Source of the DNA: Vreelandella arcis
GTDB taxonomy: Bacteria > Pseudomonadota > Gammaproteobacteria > Pseudomonadales > Halomonadaceae
Direction: 5' to 3'
NCBI RefSeq assembly: GCF_900103865.1
Contig: NZ_FNII01000014.1
Coordinates: 1 to 64,000 of the forward strand
DNA: 64,000 bases
This document shows, one piece after another, positions 18,124 through 26,856 of this stretch (position 1 is the stretch's first letter; each line of letters starts with the position of its first letter). The notes under the pieces were generated by a model that worked only from the letters and a program-made list of their open reading frames with translations, was not told the DNA's origin and did not search any database. A program made the position numbers and the translations under genes.

Positions 18124-18657
18124 TTACGATGACTTGTCGTTTTCTGACTTGTCGTTCTGGGCCTTGCTCTTGCCGCTTTTAGCCTTGCCGCTCTGACCTG
18201 TATCGCCGTCGCTATCGTGCTTACCGGAGGGCGGCGCTTGGTTCATGGTTTTCTGCCAAAAGCGCATGTTCTCCTCGGCCAGTTCGCGCATAAATTCCAT
18301 CGGCGTATGGCGAATGGCTTGCTGCCACTGGCTTTGCATGCGCTTTTGCTGCTCCATCATAATCTGCGTGCCCTGCTCCAGGTAGCGCGCCAGCGGCAGA
18401 GGCGACGACATATCGTAGACGCGAATCAGCTGCGCGAGCAGGTCATTGGAGAACACTTCCGCTTCGCTATCGGCCTGTTCTTGCTCGATAATAATCGACA
18501 ATAAAATGGTGCGCGTGAGGTCTTCACCGCTTTTGGCATCCTCCACCCGAAACGGCTCTTCCTCAAGAATCAAACGACGCAGATCCTCCAACGTTACGTA
18601 ACGACTTTGCTGGGTATCATACAATCTGCGATTGGCATATTTACGAATGACGCGCAC
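18124..18657 (-). CDS. phaR: Polyhydroxyalkanoate synthesis regulator PhaR
   Basis: A 177-aa protein. RVIRKYANRRLYDTQQSRYVTLEDL is the PHB_acc_N DNA/PHA-binding domain, followed by the accumulation-regulator domain (FSNDLLAQLIRVYDMSSPLPLARYLEQG). The tail is Lys/Ser/Asp-rich. AAGGAG points to a GTG start at 18657 rather than the earlier ATG at 18678. In other bacteria PhaR represses phasin genes and is titrated by PHA granules, so the strain probably makes polyhydroxybutyrate. No pha synthase lies nearby. Confidence 0.92.
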   Translation of the reverse strand: MRVIRKYANRRLYDTQQSRYVTLEDLRRLILEEEPFRVEDAKSGEDLTRTILLSIIIEQEQADSEAEVFSNDLLAQLIRVYDMSSPLPLARYLEQGTQIMMEQQKRMQSQWQQAIRHTPMEFMRELAEENMRFWQKTMNQAPPSGKHDSDGDTGQSGKAKSGKSKAQNDKSENDKSS

Positions 18658-18807
18658 GGCGATTCTCCTTAAACACAATAGGGCTTTGCTTCCCGTTGCT
18701 GGTATTGTGCCTGCACCACGCGTCCATGCAAGCTATGTATCGATATTCACTCATTATAAACGTGACTGGCGACGCCTTAACCAACGACTGACTGACTCAC
18801 CGCCCCC

Positions 18808-19521
18808 ATGAACCTGATTTTACTCGAACCCCATAATGTTACCCATGACGGCCAGGCGTTACTTCACGATCAACGTCGTTTGGAGCACCTACGCAAGGTA
18901 CACCGCGCCCAACCGGGCGACACTCTCACCATCGGCTGCACCAACGGCCTGATCGGCAAGGCCGAACTGACCGCGCTTGAGCCGGATCATGCAGCGCTCA
19001 GGTGGGCCCACTTGAGTGAGCCACCCCCACCAGCATTACCCGTGCATTTGGTGCTGGCATTACCGCGGCCGCGCATGTTGGCTCGCACGCTGGAACACGT
19101 CACCGCGCTGGGTGTTAAGCGTATTACGCTGCTGCACACCAAGCGGGTAGAAAAAAGCTATTGGCAATCGCCCGAACTGCGAACTGACAAGATACACCAA
19201 CATTTGGTGTTAGGCCTTGAGCAAGCCCGCGATACCGTGCTGCCCAGCGTGACTTTAGTCAAAGGCTTTCGGGCGTTTCTCAATGAACACCTGCCATCGT
19301 TACTCGCCCAAGGGCGCGGCCTTGTTGCCCACCCAGGCATGGCGAACCCATGCCCCAGGGGCATCAACGAGGAAACGGTGTTATTTATCGGCCCCGAGGG
19401 AGGGTTTATTGACTGGGAAGTGGATCAGCTGTTGGACGCGGGCTGCCAAGGCATGCACCTGGGCCCGCGTATTTTGCGCGTTGAGACCGCCGTTACCGCT
19501 TTGTTATCGCGGCTTTTTTAG
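18808..19521 (+). CDS. rsmE: 16S rRNA m3U1498 methyltransferase RsmE
   Basis: A 237-aa SPOUT methyltransferase. The N-terminal PUA-like part is LLEPHNVTHDGQALLHDQRRLEHLRKV. The C-terminal knot has ITLLHTKRVEKSYW, LFIGPEGGFIDWEV and LGPRILRVETAVTALL, the classical RsmE motifs. No Shine-Dalgarno sequence is visible before the ATG. It converges on the next gene with only nine bases between. Confidence 0.94.
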   Translation: MNLILLEPHNVTHDGQALLHDQRRLEHLRKVHRAQPGDTLTIGCTNGLIGKAELTALEPDHAALRWAHLSEPPPPALPVHLVLALPRPRMLARTLEHVTALGVKRITLLHTKRVEKSYWQSPELRTDKIHQHLVLGLEQARDTVLPSVTLVKGFRAFLNEHLPSLLAQGRGLVAHPGMANPCPRGINEETVLFIGPEGGFIDWEVDQLLDAGCQGMHLGPRILRVETAVTALLSRLF

Positions 19522-19530
19522 CCCCAGCAA

Positions 19531-20097
19531 TTAGCTTTTGTCGCTGGGGTCATCGTTATCGGGGTCATGGGCGACCACGTCTGCGTCATCGCCGCAGTCA
19601 GGCTCTTGCATGAAGGTTTCGCGCACATCAAGCAGGCCGAGGTGGCTGATCGTGCGCCGCCCTAACAGTAGCGGGTAGTTCATTTCTTCACGGTTGCGCA
19701 GGCTAAACTGTTCTTCGTAGACCGTGTCGCCCATGCACACATTGAGTAGCACGACAGGGCGCTCATCTAGGCCACCCGCGCCGCGGACTCTCAGTTCGCG
19801 GTAAAGCGGACGCTCTAATACATCGCTGAAAACCTCACCGCTTTCCTGGTCTTCGAGCTTAAGGCGAAAGCGTACCCAGTCTTCGTCGTCTTTTTCGAAC
19901 ATCTCGATGTCCCGGGCATCCAGCGACGAAGTTAACGCCCCGCTGTCGAGCTTGGCTTTGACTTCGGTGCCCCAGGGTTGAAGGGTGGCTTTTTCTACCC
20001 AGCCAAACACATTATCGTCACTGGCGACTGCCTGGCTGCTGACCATTGCCGCAGCAAGGGCGATACTACTTATCAACGTCATCATCACGTTGGGCAT
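19531..20097 (-). CDS. Periplasmic retropepsin-like (Zn_protease/RimB-like) protein
   Basis: A 188-aa protein with an N-terminal signal peptide (MMTLISSIALAAAMVSSQAVAS). The core is VFGWVEKATLQPWGTEVKAKLDSGALTSSLDA, an aspartic-protease-like DSG motif, and YPLLLGRRTISHLGLLDV. These define the family annotated as putative ATP-dependent zinc protease (RimK-associated). The tail is rich in Asp. The older protease label has weak support, and members resemble single-domain retropepsins. AGGAAG precedes the ATG. Confidence 0.82.
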   Translation of the reverse strand: MPNVMMTLISSIALAAAMVSSQAVASDDNVFGWVEKATLQPWGTEVKAKLDSGALTSSLDARDIEMFEKDDEDWVRFRLKLEDQESGEVFSDVLERPLYRELRVRGAGGLDERPVVLLNVCMGDTVYEEQFSLRNREEMNYPLLLGRRTISHLGLLDVRETFMQEPDCGDDADVVAHDPDNDDPSDKS

Positions 20098-20127
20098 AAA
20101 TTCTTCCTATAACGGTTTCATTGAAAA

Positions 20128-20156
20128 GAGGGGCGTCTTGTAACTTGGCACCCCTC
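20128..20156 (-). terminator. Probable terminator of the lytic transglycosylase gene
   Basis: GAGGGG (20128-20133) pairs with CCCCTC (20151-20156); read on the minus strand the stem is followed by TTTT. Confidence 0.55.
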
Positions 20157-20207
20157 AATCAATAGCTATTTAATCAATAAATTGCTTTATCAAGCGCTCT
20201 ATAAGCG

Positions 20208-21464
20208 CTAGTCGGCATTTCGGCGCAGACGCTCAAGCAACGATTGCGTGGCAAAGCCGTCGGGGGTCAACCCTGCATCACGCTGGAACGCGCGCAGACC
20301 CTGGCGGGTATTGGGCCCCATGATGCCATCGGCACCACCAACGTTATACCCTGCTTGGTTAAGGTACCGCTGCAGCGCTTGGACATCGTCGCGGGTTAAA
20401 GGTGCCTGTTCACGCGGCCAGCTCTGCTGAATACCGTCGCGCCCGGCAATGGCATCGCTCAGCGTTCCCACCGCCAGGGCATAGCTGGTGGCGTTGTTAT
20501 AGCGCAGAATCGCGCGGAAGTTAGGCCCCACTATAAAGGCTGGCCCTTGTGCGCCGGCAGGGACGATCACTGCGGCGCTATCAAACCGGGGAAGCTCGCC
20601 GTCAATGGCCTCTACGCCTTGATTTGCCCACGCTTGGCTTGAGCGGCGCCCGGTTTGAGCATAGTCAAAATCATTCGGCAAGGTCACTTCCACGCCCCAG
20701 GGCTGGCCTCGCTGCCAACCTGCGCGCGCCAGGTAGTTGGCCGTAGACGCCATGACATCCGGAATGCTCTGCCAAATATCGCGGCGGTTGTCGCCGTCAC
20801 CGTCAACAGCGTAGGCTTCAAAACTGCTCGGAATAAATTGGGTATGCCCCATGGCCCCCGCCCAGGAACCGCGCATTTGCTCAGCGGCAATGTCGCCTTG
20901 CTGAATAATCCGCAAGGCCGCCAGCAATTCCCCGCGGGCAAATTGCTGACGACGACCATCATAGGCGAGCGTCGCGAGTGCTTCTAACGTCGAGAAATCG
21001 CCGAAATTGCTGCCGTAGTTACTTTCAATGCCCCAGATCGCGACAATAATCTCGGCGGGAACCCCGTAGCGCTGCTCCATTTGCGCCGCGGTGCTGCGAT
21101 GTTCCGCAAGGCGATCCTGCCCGTTATTAATGCGTGTGCTGGAGACGGCGGTATCCAAGTATTCCCAAATAGGGCGGACAAATTCGGGCTGGTAGCGATC
21201 CAGCTCAATGATGCGTTCGCGATAGCGCACCCCGTCAAAGGCGTCGCGTAGCGTGGCTTCGCTTATACCTTGCTGCTTGGCGTAGCGCCGAAATGCCTCT
21301 CGCCACTGATTAAAGCTTGAGTGCTGTACTTCTTGAGCTACCTCAGCGTCTACTTCGGTCATCAACTGCTGATTGGCAAGCCCCGGCGAGCTCAGCATCA
21401 GCATAGCGGTCATGCCCAGCACGGCACGGGCCGAGCGATTTATCACCTTTTTATCCAACATCAT
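20208..21464 (-). CDS. Lytic murein transglycosylase, MltB-type, with C-terminal peptidoglycan-binding domain
   Basis: A 418-aa periplasmic protein. A signal sequence (ARAVLGMTAMLMLSSPGLA) is followed by an SLT_2 domain with IVAIWGIESNYGSNFG (catalytic Glu) and GAMGHTQFIPSSFEAYAVDGDGD. The last 65 residues are a PG_binding_1 domain (VQALQRYLNQAGYNVGGADGIMGPNTRQGLRAFQ). There is no lipobox, so it is probably soluble. The start is M1 or M2, both close to GGAAGGA. It cleaves the MurNAc-GlcNAc bond to anhydro products. Confidence 0.93.
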   Translation of the reverse strand: MMLDKKVINRSARAVLGMTAMLMLSSPGLANQQLMTEVDAEVAQEVQHSSFNQWREAFRRYAKQQGISEATLRDAFDGVRYRERIIELDRYQPEFVRPIWEYLDTAVSSTRINNGQDRLAEHRSTAAQMEQRYGVPAEIIVAIWGIESNYGSNFGDFSTLEALATLAYDGRRQQFARGELLAALRIIQQGDIAAEQMRGSWAGAMGHTQFIPSSFEAYAVDGDGDNRRDIWQSIPDVMASTANYLARAGWQRGQPWGVEVTLPNDFDYAQTGRRSSQAWANQGVEAIDGELPRFDSAAVIVPAGAQGPAFIVGPNFRAILRYNNATSYALAVGTLSDAIAGRDGIQQSWPREQAPLTRDDVQALQRYLNQAGYNVGGADGIMGPNTRQGLRAFQRDAGLTPDGFATQSLLERLRRNAD

Positions 21465-21588
21465 TCCTTCCTCAGAGCAGTCCTTGTCTGCGCTGATGAT
21501 CGCGCAGAACGATGCTGGTTACTAGCCCGGCGAGGACTTATCAGCGCCGGATATGTGAGCCGGAAACAACCCCTTTCAGCTTTCACAA

Positions 21589-22986
21589 TTAACTTGGGTC
21601 GATTAACCAACGTGCCCAGGTATCAGGCTGGGTACGCGGCGGCGTAAACTGAGCGGGCGCTGCCCGCCAAGGCTGCTGCCGCTCGAGCCCATAGGGCAAG
21701 GTATCAAGCGCCGGGAGCCAGTGGGCGACATAGAGGCCTTTAGGGTCATAGTGGCCCGCCTGCTTGAGCACATTAAAGTAACGATCCTGGCGTGGATCGC
21801 GCCCTACTCCGGCAATGTAACGCCAGTTACCCCAGTTGCTCGCAACATCGTAGTCCAGCAGGCAGTGCTCAAACCAAGCAGCGCCCAAACGCCAATCCAC
21901 ACCCAAGTCTTTAACCAGGAAACTGGCGACGTTCTGGCGAGCGCGGTTGGAAATCCAGCCGGTGCTGCGTAGTTCCAGCATCGCAGCATCGATAAACGGC
22001 ACCCCGGTGCTGGCATCGCGCCAGGCGTCAAAATCGGCATTCGTCGGGGGAAGTTGCGCTTGGCCGAATAGCGCCTCACCTTCCAACTGCGCGGCGCGTA
22101 AAAAGTATTCCCGCCACAGCAGTTCAAAACCAATCCAGTAGCTGGATTCACAGCTGCCATGTTCTGATTCCCAAGCGTTAACTTCTGCTTGCACCTGCCT
22201 CGCGGATAAACAGCCACGGGCTAGCCAGGGAGAAAACCGGGTTGAAAAATTGGCCCCCAATAAACCGTTGCGGGTTTTCTTATAAGTCGCTGGGCCATGC
22301 TGACGCCACACGAAATGATTTAGCCGCTCGCGGCCGGCCGCCTCTCCACCCACATAGTGAAGTCCTTGTCGCGGATCGGGTCGCCAATCAGCACTGGTTT
22401 TACAGACCTGTCTCAACGGTGGAAAGCCACGCGGCGCATCCGGCCAGGCAGGCAAAGTAAACGGCGGGATATGGCTGGGCGGAATCTCGCAGTGTTGCTC
22501 AACCTGGCGACGAAACGCCGAAAAACTCCCTGGCAACTCAGCCAACGCAAACGGAAGCGAGCTTTGATCGATCAAACGGCCGCTTTCATAGCATTGAAGC
22601 TCGGTGGTAGACGGAAGCGTTTGCTTAACCGCCTTAATCTGCTGGGTTTCTTCGACCCCAACGTGCTGAGCGACCCGCACGCTGCGTGCCTGCAACTGCT
22701 CGGCTAGCGACACGACCACCTCGGCCGGCTTGCCAATGCGCACCAGCAAATCACTCCCCCGCTGTAACAGCTCACCGCGCAGCTCCATTAGGCACTGCCA
22801 CAGAAAACGTAACCTGGCAGGGCCGATACGCGTCTCGGCAGGATCGTCGAACAGAGGTGCCAGCCATGCCTCATCAAGTACGTAAAGGCAGACGAGATGC
22901 TCCGGCAGATCGGCAAAGTGCAGCAGCGGGTTGTCCGATACTCTGAGATCATCGCGCAACCAGACGACATCGACCGTGCTGTTCAT
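21589..22986 (-). CDS. Cryptochrome/photolyase family protein, DASH-like
   Basis: A 465-aa flavoprotein with the N-terminal photolyase alpha/beta domain (VDVVWLRDDLRVSDNPLL) and the FAD-binding helical domain. Motifs ATYKKTRNGLLGANFSTRFSPWLARG, SYWIGFELLWREYF and NWGNWRYIAGVGRDPR are typical of DASH cryptochromes/CPD photolyases. It uses blue light and FADH- to repair pyrimidine dimers, in DASH proteins mainly in single-stranded DNA. The ATG overlaps the stop of the DUF2256 gene. Regulation by the upstream dyad promoter is likely. Confidence 0.9.
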   Translation of the reverse strand: MNSTVDVVWLRDDLRVSDNPLLHFADLPEHLVCLYVLDEAWLAPLFDDPAETRIGPARLRFLWQCLMELRGELLQRGSDLLVRIGKPAEVVVSLAEQLQARSVRVAQHVGVEETQQIKAVKQTLPSTTELQCYESGRLIDQSSLPFALAELPGSFSAFRRQVEQHCEIPPSHIPPFTLPAWPDAPRGFPPLRQVCKTSADWRPDPRQGLHYVGGEAAGRERLNHFVWRQHGPATYKKTRNGLLGANFSTRFSPWLARGCLSARQVQAEVNAWESEHGSCESSYWIGFELLWREYFLRAAQLEGEALFGQAQLPPTNADFDAWRDASTGVPFIDAAMLELRSTGWISNRARQNVASFLVKDLGVDWRLGAAWFEHCLLDYDVASNWGNWRYIAGVGRDPRQDRYFNVLKQAGHYDPKGLYVAHWLPALDTLPYGLERQQPWRAAPAQFTPPRTQPDTWARWLIDPS

Positions 22987-23147
22987 GCTCTTGTCTCCTC
23001 AGCGCGCTTTGCTATCCGGGCATCACGCTGACAGCGCTTGCTACAGTAGCGAACCTCGTCCCAGCATCGCGCCCATTTCTTTCGCCAGCTAAATGGGCGC
23101 TGGCAGTGAACGCAGGCTTTTTGCGGCAAATGATGTTGATGGGCCAT
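22983..23147 (-). CDS. DUF2256 zinc-ribbon-like small protein (54 aa)
   Basis: A 54-codon gene reading MAHQHHLPQKACVHCQRPF and ending KRAEETRA. It carries two Cys pairs, CVHC at residues 12-15 and CSKRC at 35-39, plus Trp-rich SWRKKWARCWDEVRYC. This is the DUF2256 pattern, which usually travels with photolyases. Its TGA overlaps the photolyase ATG (ATGA), so the pair is an operon. The ribosome site is poor. The function is unknown; metal binding is inferred from the cysteines. Confidence 0.88.
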   Translation of the reverse strand: MAHQHHLPQKACVHCQRPFSWRKKWARCWDEVRYCSKRCQRDARIAKRAEETRA

Positions 23148-23201
23148 ATTGATGCTCGCTGTAACCGCTGGCGGCGTTTTATTAACGTTAATCGTCTACC
23201 C

Positions 23202-23233
23202 TGTATAGTACAAGAATTGTACATGACAAACAA
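23202..23233 (-). promoter_or_regulatory. Promoter with operator dyad for the DUF2256-photolyase operon
   Basis: Read on the minus strand, TTGTCA (plus 23224-23229) and TATACA (plus 23202-23207) lie 16 bases apart. A TTGTTT (23228-23233) gives a 20-base alternative. The spacer contains the perfect dyad GTACAA-GAA-TTGTAC (23208-23222). A dyad inside the spacer is the hallmark of MerR-type control, as in light-responsive LitR/CarH regulators. No such regulator gene is in the window. Confidence 0.6.
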
Positions 23234-23300
23234 TTTGTAACGGTTTTTTAATTTACTCGGCATAGGTTGTGCCCATCGGTGGGCATCACTAGACAGGCAC

Positions 23301-23323
23301 AAAAAAGCCACCCGCAGGTGGCT
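23301..23323 (-). terminator. Rho-independent terminator of hemH
   Basis: AGCCACC and GGTGGCT (23306-23312 / 23317-23323) form a 7-bp stem with a 4-nt loop; on the minus strand it is followed by six T. Confidence 0.85.
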
Positions 23324-23378
23324 GGTACGTAGAAGATAAGTGAAAAATTACATAAAACCCTTAAAGTAAGCTTAGGCC

Positions 23379-24458
23379 CTAATGTCGCGGCAACCATCCT
23401 GACAGTTCGTTATTAACCACGGCGAGAAGCGCCTCGATGTGATCATCTCGGTCGTTCAAGCAGGGTATATAACTAAAGGTTTCACCGCCGGCCTCCATGA
23501 AGCTGTCATGGATCTCTTCTTTGATTTCTTCCAGCGTTTCCACACAGTCCGAGGAGAACGCGGGCGACAGGATGGCGATGTGCTTATGCCCCTGCTTGGC
23601 TAGTTCCGCCACGTGGTTAACGGTTTGCGGCCCCACCCATTTTTCGGGCCCAAACTGTGACTGGAAAGCAGTATCGACTTCTTCTTTACTGAAGCCCAGC
23701 TTCTCCCGCAGAAGACGCGTGGTTTTCTGACACTGGCAGTGGTAGGGGTCGCCTTCGAGCAAATAACGCTCGGGTACACCATGGTAACTCGCCACTAGCT
23801 TGGTCGGCCGCGATGTAAATCCTTCGTAGGCTTCACGCACTGAGTTGGCCAATGCGTCGGTATACGCGGGGTGATCAAAATAAGCCGGCACGGTACGGAT
23901 TGACGGCTGCCATTTCATCTTCATCAACGTGCGAAATGCCTGGTCGTTAGCGGTAGCCGTGGTGGGCGACCCGTACTGTGGGTAAAGCGGGAAGAACACG
24001 ATTTTTTCGCAGCCCTTATCTTTCAACCGCGTTAGCACGCTTTCCGTCGAGGGGTTGCCGTAGCGCATACAGAAATCAACTTCGACATCGTCACCGTAGA
24101 GTGCTTTTAAGCGCTCGGTCATTTTCTGCGTCTGCGCCCGAGTGGTAGTTAATAGCGGGCTTTCGTTTTGCTCGTTGTTCCAAATGCTTTTGTAGGCTTT
24201 ACCCGATGAGAATGGGCGCTTGGTCAAGATGATCAGTTGCAGCAGCGGCTGCCACTTCCAACCGGCGTAATCCACCACCCGTTTATCGGACAAAAACTCG
24301 CTTAAGTAACGACGCATCGACCAATAGTCGGTGGCATCGGGGGTGCCTAAATTCGCTAGTACCACACCGACTTTCGCGCGGGGCACAGGGGGATGGTCAC
24401 TGGGGGCATGCGCAAGACGACCTTCGCCCGGCTGATCCTTTGCTACTTGCTCGGTCAT
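23379..24458 (-). CDS. hemH: Ferrochelatase
   Basis: A 359-aa enzyme inserting Fe2+ into protoporphyrin IX. Seen are GVVLANLGTPDATD, the PLYPQYGSPTTA loop, LVASYHGVPERYLLEGDPYHCQCQKTTRLL (the His ligand and core) and ILSPAFSSDCVETLEEI. The ATG at 24458 has AGGAG eight bases upstream; a GTG three codons earlier overlaps that site. It lies between two photolyase loci and is divergent from the second. Heme genes often cluster with light-regulated genes. Confidence 0.95.
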   Translation of the reverse strand: MTEQVAKDQPGEGRLAHAPSDHPPVPRAKVGVVLANLGTPDATDYWSMRRYLSEFLSDKRVVDYAGWKWQPLLQLIILTKRPFSSGKAYKSIWNNEQNESPLLTTTRAQTQKMTERLKALYGDDVEVDFCMRYGNPSTESVLTRLKDKGCEKIVFFPLYPQYGSPTTATANDQAFRTLMKMKWQPSIRTVPAYFDHPAYTDALANSVREAYEGFTSRPTKLVASYHGVPERYLLEGDPYHCQCQKTTRLLREKLGFSKEEVDTAFQSQFGPEKWVGPQTVNHVAELAKQGHKHIAILSPAFSSDCVETLEEIKEEIHDSFMEAGGETFSYIPCLNDRDDHIEALLAVVNNELSGWLPRH

Positions 24459-24500
24459 GACATTCACTCCTGCTAACGACGCCTAATAGAAACTAAATCG

Positions 24501-24556
24501 TATCACTTTTCGGCAAAGCGGTGATATAAAGTTATACTATCAACATTATTTGTACA
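24501..24556. promoter_or_regulatory. Divergent control region between hemH and the FeS photolyase
   Basis: Contains the inverted repeat TATCAC (24501-24506) / GTGATA (24521-24526). For the plus strand a possible -10 TATACT lies at 24533-24538, with a weak -35 (TCGGCA, 24510-24515). A TTGTACA at 24550-24556 repeats half of the photolyase dyad near 23217. The promoter call is tentative. Confidence 0.35.
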
Positions 24557-24571
24557 TATTTGGGACAACTC

Positions 24572-26152
24572 ATGTCTAAGCCCTTGCTGCTTATATTAGG
24601 CGACCAGCTGTCATTATCGCTGGCCACCCTTCGCGATGCGCCTGACAACGCCGTGGTGGCTCTTTGCGAAGTGACGCAAGAAGCCCATTACGTGCCCCAT
24701 CATATCCATAAAATTGGTCTGTTTTTTGCGGCCATGCGCCACTTTGCTCAACAGCTGCGCGAGACAGGCTTTCAGGTTCACTACAGCGAGTTAGACGATA
24801 CCGACAACTGTCAGACACTGATCGAGGAGGCGGAGCGCCTAGCCACGCTTTACGGCTGCGATGGAATACGCGTGGCGCGCCCTGGCGAATGGCGGCTTTA
24901 TAGCGCCATGCAAGATCGCCAAACCGCCGATCTGCCCTGGCATTTACTCGAAGATGACCGCTTTTTTACCACTCCCGACGACTTCAGCCTGTGGGCACAA
25001 AGTCGCAAGCAGCTGCGCTTAGAATACTTCTACCGTGAACAGCGCAAACGCACGGGGCTGTTGATGGAGAACGGTGAACCGGTGGGCGGGCAATGGAATT
25101 TTGATCACGATAACCGCGAGCCGATCCAGCGCGATCTGTTGTTTCCCACCCCACCCCTCCACGAACCCGACGCGCTGACGCGTGCCGCCTTCGATGCGGC
25201 AACGCGCCACTTTCCCGACCATATGGGCGATCTAGCGACGTTTAATTGGCCGGTGACGCGTCGCCAAGCGTTGGGGGATTTACGCCATTTTCTGGAGCAC
25301 TGCTTAGCCGATTTTGGTCGCTATCAAGATGCCATCAGTGAGAGCTCCGCGTTTTTGTTTCACTCACGCCTATCGGCGGCGCTCAACATCGGCCTGCTAA
25401 CGCCTCAGGAAGTCTGCCAAGCGGCAGAAGAGCGCTACGTTCAGGGCAAAGCGCCGATCAATGCAGTGGAGGGGTTTATTCGCCAAATATTGGGTTGGCG
25501 GGAATACGTACGTGGGCTGTATTGGACGCAAATGCCCGCCTATAAACGCGGCAATCACCTGGGCTTTGAGCGCGACCTCCCGGCGTTTTACTGGGACGCC
25601 AATACCGACATGCACTGCCTGCGGCGCGCCGTTGAAATGACCATGGAGAACAGTTACGCCCATCACATTCAACGGCTGATGGTGACCGGCAACTTTGCGC
25701 TGCTGTGCGGGGTTAAGCCCGAGGCGCTGTGCGATTGGTATTTGGCGGTGTATGTCGATGCCTGCGAATGGGTCGAGTTGCCCAATACCCTGGGCATGGT
25801 GCTTCACGCTGACGGCGGCTTAATGGGCTCGAAGCCCTACTGCGCGTCAGGCAAATATATCAACAAAATGTCGGATCACTGCCAACACTGTCGCTACTCC
25901 CCCAACCAAGTGACGGGTGAAAAGGCCTGTCCTTTTAACAGCTTGTATTGGCATTTTTTAGAACGCCACCGTGACAAGCTGAGCCAAAATCCGCGGATGA
26001 AATTGATCTATGGATCGCTTTCGCGCATGAAGCCAGACAAGCGCGCGGCAATTCACCAACAAGCAGAGCAGTTCCTTGCCCAGCTTGAAACCTCACCGGG
26101 CTACGGCCAAGCCTGCCATACATCTGGCTACGCAACGGAGGCCACTCCATGA
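24572..26152 (+). CDS. FeS-type bacterial photolyase/cryptochrome (PhrB/CryPro family)
   Basis: A 526-aa protein beginning MSKPLLLILGDQLS, the start typical of this deoxyribodipyrimidine photolyase-related family. The helical part has RQILGWREYVRGLYW, NSYAHHIQRLMVTGNFALLCG and DGGLMGSKPYCASGKYINKMSDHCQHC. Four cysteines able to hold the 4Fe-4S cluster are present: the Cys in FALLCG, the CQHC pair and the Cys in EKACPFN. The ATG at 24572 follows GGGA; an upstream TTG is less likely. Members studied in other bacteria repair (6-4) photoproducts. The stop overlaps the DCC gene start. Confidence 0.92.
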   Translation: MSKPLLLILGDQLSLSLATLRDAPDNAVVALCEVTQEAHYVPHHIHKIGLFFAAMRHFAQQLRETGFQVHYSELDDTDNCQTLIEEAERLATLYGCDGIRVARPGEWRLYSAMQDRQTADLPWHLLEDDRFFTTPDDFSLWAQSRKQLRLEYFYREQRKRTGLLMENGEPVGGQWNFDHDNREPIQRDLLFPTPPLHEPDALTRAAFDAATRHFPDHMGDLATFNWPVTRRQALGDLRHFLEHCLADFGRYQDAISESSAFLFHSRLSAALNIGLLTPQEVCQAAEERYVQGKAPINAVEGFIRQILGWREYVRGLYWTQMPAYKRGNHLGFERDLPAFYWDANTDMHCLRRAVEMTMENSYAHHIQRLMVTGNFALLCGVKPEALCDWYLAVYVDACEWVELPNTLGMVLHADGGLMGSKPYCASGKYINKMSDHCQHCRYSPNQVTGEKACPFNSLYWHFLERHRDKLSQNPRMKLIYGSLSRMKPDKRAAIHQQAEQFLAQLETSPGYGQACHTSGYATEATP

Positions 26153-26550
26153 GTCGTTTTACCCCGCTTAACGCCAGCGCGCCTGTCACGCTTTTCCACG
26201 ACGGCCACTGCCCTTTTTGCCGCGTGGAGGTTGAGTGGCTTTCCCGCCATCACTACCAGAACCGCGTCAAACTAGTGGATATTCAGAGTGCGGAATTCAA
26301 CGCCACCCACGAGGGTCACGAGTTCGACACCATGATGGGGCTACTTCACGTAAAAGATAGTCAAGGAAATTGGTATGTCGGCATGGAAGCGAGTCGCGCT
26401 TTGTATGCCGTTCTAGGATACCGGCGGCTTGTGTGGCTATCGTGCCTGCCGGGATTAAGGTGGGGGCTTAATATGGGCTATCGGTGGTTCGCCCGTCGCC
26501 GCGTGCGGCTGGGTCAATGGTGGGAAAAGCGTGCTAGCAAACCGTCATAA
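26149..26550 (+). CDS. Thiol-disulfide oxidoreductase, DCC family (DUF393)
   Basis: A 133-aa thioredoxin-like protein with the DCC motif LFHDGHCPFCRVEVEWLS at residues 15-32, followed by VKLVDIQSAEF. The basic C-terminus (FARRRVRLGQWWEK) carries a hydrophobic stretch. The ATG overlaps the photolyase stop (ATGA). Pairing of DUF393 with photolyase genes is common, but the redox partner is unknown. Confidence 0.85.
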   Translation: MSRFTPLNASAPVTLFHDGHCPFCRVEVEWLSRHHYQNRVKLVDIQSAEFNATHEGHEFDTMMGLLHVKDSQGNWYVGMEASRALYAVLGYRRLVWLSCLPGLRWGLNMGYRWFARRRVRLGQWWEKRASKPS

Positions 26551-26553
26551 TGC

Positions 26554-26856
26554 TCAAAAAACCAGCGGCATGCGTGAGCTTAATGGGGCACTGTAATGCG
26601 CCTCACGGCCGATCATTTCATCGTGTGCCACATGCTGAACCAGATACGCACGGTGAATACCGGCACGCTTGAGCTCTAAATAGATGTCGTCTAAAGCGCG
26701 ATACATCATCGGCTTCCCCCGCTGGGTCAACATATGCCGTTCGCCTTCGACGTCTTCTAGCTCGACTTGATAATAACGGCTGCCCGCATGGCTGATAACG
26801 CGTATTTCAAAATTATCGTGGCTGGCAACGAACGCCTTGAGCGCCTTCATTTCCAT
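26554..26856 (-). CDS. Small conserved protein, DUF6482-like
   Basis: A 100-aa protein with FEIRVISHAGSRYYQVELED and a basic-acidic C-terminal half (ALDDIYLELKRAGIHRAYLVQHVAHDEM). It resembles the DUF6482 family of small gammaproteobacterial proteins from memory only. AGGAGA precedes the ATG. The function is unknown. It is convergent with the DCC gene, three bases apart. Confidence 0.6.
   Translation of the reverse strand: MEMKALKAFVASHDNFEIRVISHAGSRYYQVELEDVEGERHMLTQRGKPMMYRALDDIYLELKRAGIHRAYLVQHVAHDEMIGREAHYSAPLSSRMPLVF

Noticed and set aside
23012-23311. 99-codon minus-strand frame over the photolyase promoter
   Set aside because: Out of frame with the DUF2256 gene, which has Cys motifs and an ATGA overlap; the longer frame crosses a clear promoter and terminator.
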